DNA of 64,000 nucleotides from Benincasa hispida (Eukaryota; Streptophyta; Magnoliopsida; Cucurbitales; Cucurbitaceae): positions 10,403,472 to 10,467,471 of the forward strand of contig NC_052351.1 in NCBI RefSeq assembly GCF_009727055.1, given 5' to 3'. The notes below the pieces were generated by a model that was not told the origin of the DNA, searched no databases, and saw only the letters and a program-made list of their open reading frames with translations. This document shows positions 63,857-64,000 of this stretch, in pieces. Every line of letters starts with the position of its first letter. The stretch's first letter is position 1. The position numbers and the translations under genes were made by a program.

Positions 63857-64000
63857 TGTTGGGATTGGTGTCTTAATTCTCCCAGAGTCTCGTTGTTTTG
63901 TAAAAATGCACATTGTTCAATGAATAAAATAAGTGTTATTTAATTCTGGCATTTACTCATATCCAATAAACAAAGCTCCTTGGTTATCTTATGTGAACTT
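63857..64000 (+). mobile_element. Start of a copia LTR, cut by the window end
   Basis: Begins TGTTGGGATTGGTGTC and is collinear, in opposite orientation, with the end of the solo LTR at 35330-35472, with small differences. It therefore belongs to the same 2-kb LTR family, inserted in the gag at 63184-63856. Confidence 0.9.

Overview
This is plant nuclear DNA: AT-rich, with spliced receptor-kinase genes and Ty1/copia, Athila-like gypsy, CACTA, hAT, Mutator-type and TRIM elements nested in one another. The gag-pol, envelope-like and 'plant transposon protein' families and the ATCGTTTAG-type LTR repeats look to me like a cucurbit. That is recognition from memory, not a search.

Only two intact protein-coding genes of the host are supported. 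Both are cysteine-rich receptor-like kinases (CRK: two DUF26 domains, one membrane span, one Ser/Thr kinase) with the same seven-exon structure. CRK-A (+) lies at 4678-7297 and CRK-B (-) at 39680-42664. They are tail to tail and would be about 3 kb apart without the 29-kb transposon nest between them. A third relic (minus strand, 60186-62226) keeps only parts of the last exons and is broken by a TRIM and by a Mutator-type MITE. The window is therefore a decayed CRK cluster filled with transposons.

Layout: 1-3846, a copia LTR (420-2422, minus) inserted in an older plus-strand copia remnant. 4678-7297, CRK-A. 8204-37532, a Sirevirus-like copia (minus, TSD AAATG) with an envelope-like reading frame. 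It carries three later insertions: a 10.2-kb copia (12610-22784, TSD GCATG/ACATG), an Athila-like element without pol (24730-33142, TSD ACTGG) and a solo LTR (33453-35472, TSD GTATC). In the first two cases removing the insert rejoins the interrupted reading frame. 39680-42664, CRK-B. 42700-47380, AT-rich intergenic DNA with degenerate repeats. 47382-54058, a CACTA element (TSD ACA) with a second CACTA of the same family inside it and a fragment of transposase. 55797-59511, a hAT-like element (8-bp TSD) interrupted by another inverted-repeat element that holds a minisatellite with a 245-bp higher-order repeat. 60186-62226, the CRK relic. 62611-64000, a plus-strand copia whose gag is cut by a further LTR running off the window.

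Caution on the assembly: three exact 38-bp copies of the Nextera mate-pair junction adapter lie at 32224-32261, 32670-32707 and 53226-53263, each next to a local sequence duplication. The sequence at those points is chimeric and should not be read as biology.
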